Part shown: positions 5,444 to 5,902 of the stretch, in pieces
How positions within the stretch are numbered: the stretch's first letter is position 1
How the letters are laid out: every line of letters begins with the position of its first letter
Assembly: GCA_030917225.1 (NCBI GenBank)
Contig: JAUPVD010000173.1
Span: 1-5,902, forward strand
Length of the DNA stretch: 5,902 bases
From: Pseudomonadota bacterium
GTDB taxonomy: Bacteria; Pseudomonadota; Gammaproteobacteria; Burkholderiales; Rhodocyclaceae
Direction of reading: 5' to 3'
Program-made: the position numbers and the translations under genes
Notes under the pieces: model-generated
Databases searched by the model: none
Seen by the model: the letters and a program-made list of their open reading frames with translations, nothing else
What the model was told of the DNA's origin: nothing

Positions 5444-5902
5444 ATGCTCGCCAAAAGAATCATTCCCTGCCTGGATGTGACCGCCGGTCGTGTCGTCAAG
5501 GGCACTAACTTCGTCGATCTGCGCGATGCGGGTGACCCGGTCGAGATCGCCCGCCGTTACGACGCGCAGGGCGCCGACGAAGTGACCTTCCTTGACATTA
5601 CCGCTTCCAGCGATCAGCGCGACATCATCCTGCACATCGTCGAAGCCTGTGCCGAGCAGGTCTTCATTCCACTGACCGTCGGTGGCGGCGTGCGCGCCAT
5701 CGCCGACGTGCGCCGCTTGCTCAATGCCGGCGCCGACAAGGTGAGCATGAATACCGCGGCAGTCCAGAACCCGGATCTGGTGGCGGAAGCGTCGGCCAAG
5801 GTCGGCAACCAGTGCATCGTTGTCGCCATCGACGCCAAGCAGAGCGCGCCGGGCCGCTGGGAAGTATTCACTCACGGCGGACGCAATGGAACGGGCATGT
5901 GC
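5444..5902 (+). CDS. hisF: Imidazole glycerol phosphate synthase, cyclase subunit (3' end outside the window)
   Basis: The first 153 codons of HisF (complete proteins are about 250-260 residues); the frame is open to the last base. HisF is the barrel subunit that joins ammonia from HisH with PRFAR to give imidazole glycerol phosphate and AICAR. Both catalytic aspartates are present: Asp11 in IIPCLDV and Asp130 in VAIDAKQ. Other marks are GRVVKG (15-20), [12 protein letters not shown] (49-60), the phosphate-binding GGGVR (80-84) and the KVSMNTAAV strand (99-107). The start ATG 5444 gives the family N-terminus [11 protein letters not shown]. It follows the hisA stop by seven bases, with purine-rich sequence (GGGGAAGAAG) at the end of hisA as a distant ribosome binding site. 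Nothing suggests truncation apart from the window edge. Confidence 0.98.
   Translation, partial: MLAKRIIPCLDVTAGRVVKGTNFVDLRDAGDPVEIARRYDAQGADEVTFLDITASSDQRDIILHIVEACAEQVFIPLTVGGGVRAIADVRRLLNAGADKVSMNTAAVQNPDLVAEASAKVGNQCIVVAIDAKQSAPGRWEVFTHGGRNGTGMC

Noticed and set aside
5885..5902. A possible HisF anomaly at the right edge (NGTGMC)
   Set aside because: This loop varies among HisF proteins and the window stops here, so nothing can be concluded.

Overview
This window looks like a piece of a betaproteobacterial chromosome, most likely near the Rhodocyclales (Dechloromonas, Azonexus and Zoogloea type). The reasons are the GC-rich coding sequence, the gene order hisB-hisH-hisA-hisF, and protein sequences that resemble members of that group. 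The placement is from memory of those proteins, not from a search.

Right half (3383 to the end, plus strand): a histidine biosynthesis cluster. hisB (imidazoleglycerol-phosphate dehydratase), hisH (glutaminase subunit of IGP synthase), hisA (ProFAR isomerase) and the first 153 codons of hisF (cyclase subunit of IGP synthase) lie head to tail. HisA makes PRFAR, HisH and HisF turn it into imidazole glycerol phosphate plus AICAR, and HisB dehydrates IGP to imidazole acetol phosphate. hisF runs off the right edge.

Middle (841-3277, minus strand): hisC, whose enzyme consumes the HisB product, is transcribed away from hisB. It is followed with no gap by a nitroreductase-family flavoenzyme gene and then by a PaiB-type FMN-binding protein gene. 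These three are packed like an operon. The 105-base divergent hisC/hisB gap holds a near-palindromic element that reads as an extended -10 on both strands.

Left part (155-844, minus strand): a chromosomal CcdA/CcdB-type toxin-antitoxin module. The antitoxin gene comes first and the toxin gene overlaps it by 11 bases. A clear sigma70-like promoter and a perfect 17-base palindrome lie just upstream, the palindrome overlapping the antitoxin ribosome binding site. The promoter's -35 hexamer contains the stop codon of the PaiB-like gene. At the left edge (1-154, minus strand) is the start of an unrecognised, probably membrane-anchored protein, preceded by a 19-base purine tract and a tiny overlapping reading frame.

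I found no RNA genes, insertion sequences, CRISPR arrays or intrinsic terminators, and no evidence for a wholly new system. The points most worth a second look are the split his locus, the layout of the ccd control region, the toxin C-terminus, and the unknown ORF at the left edge.
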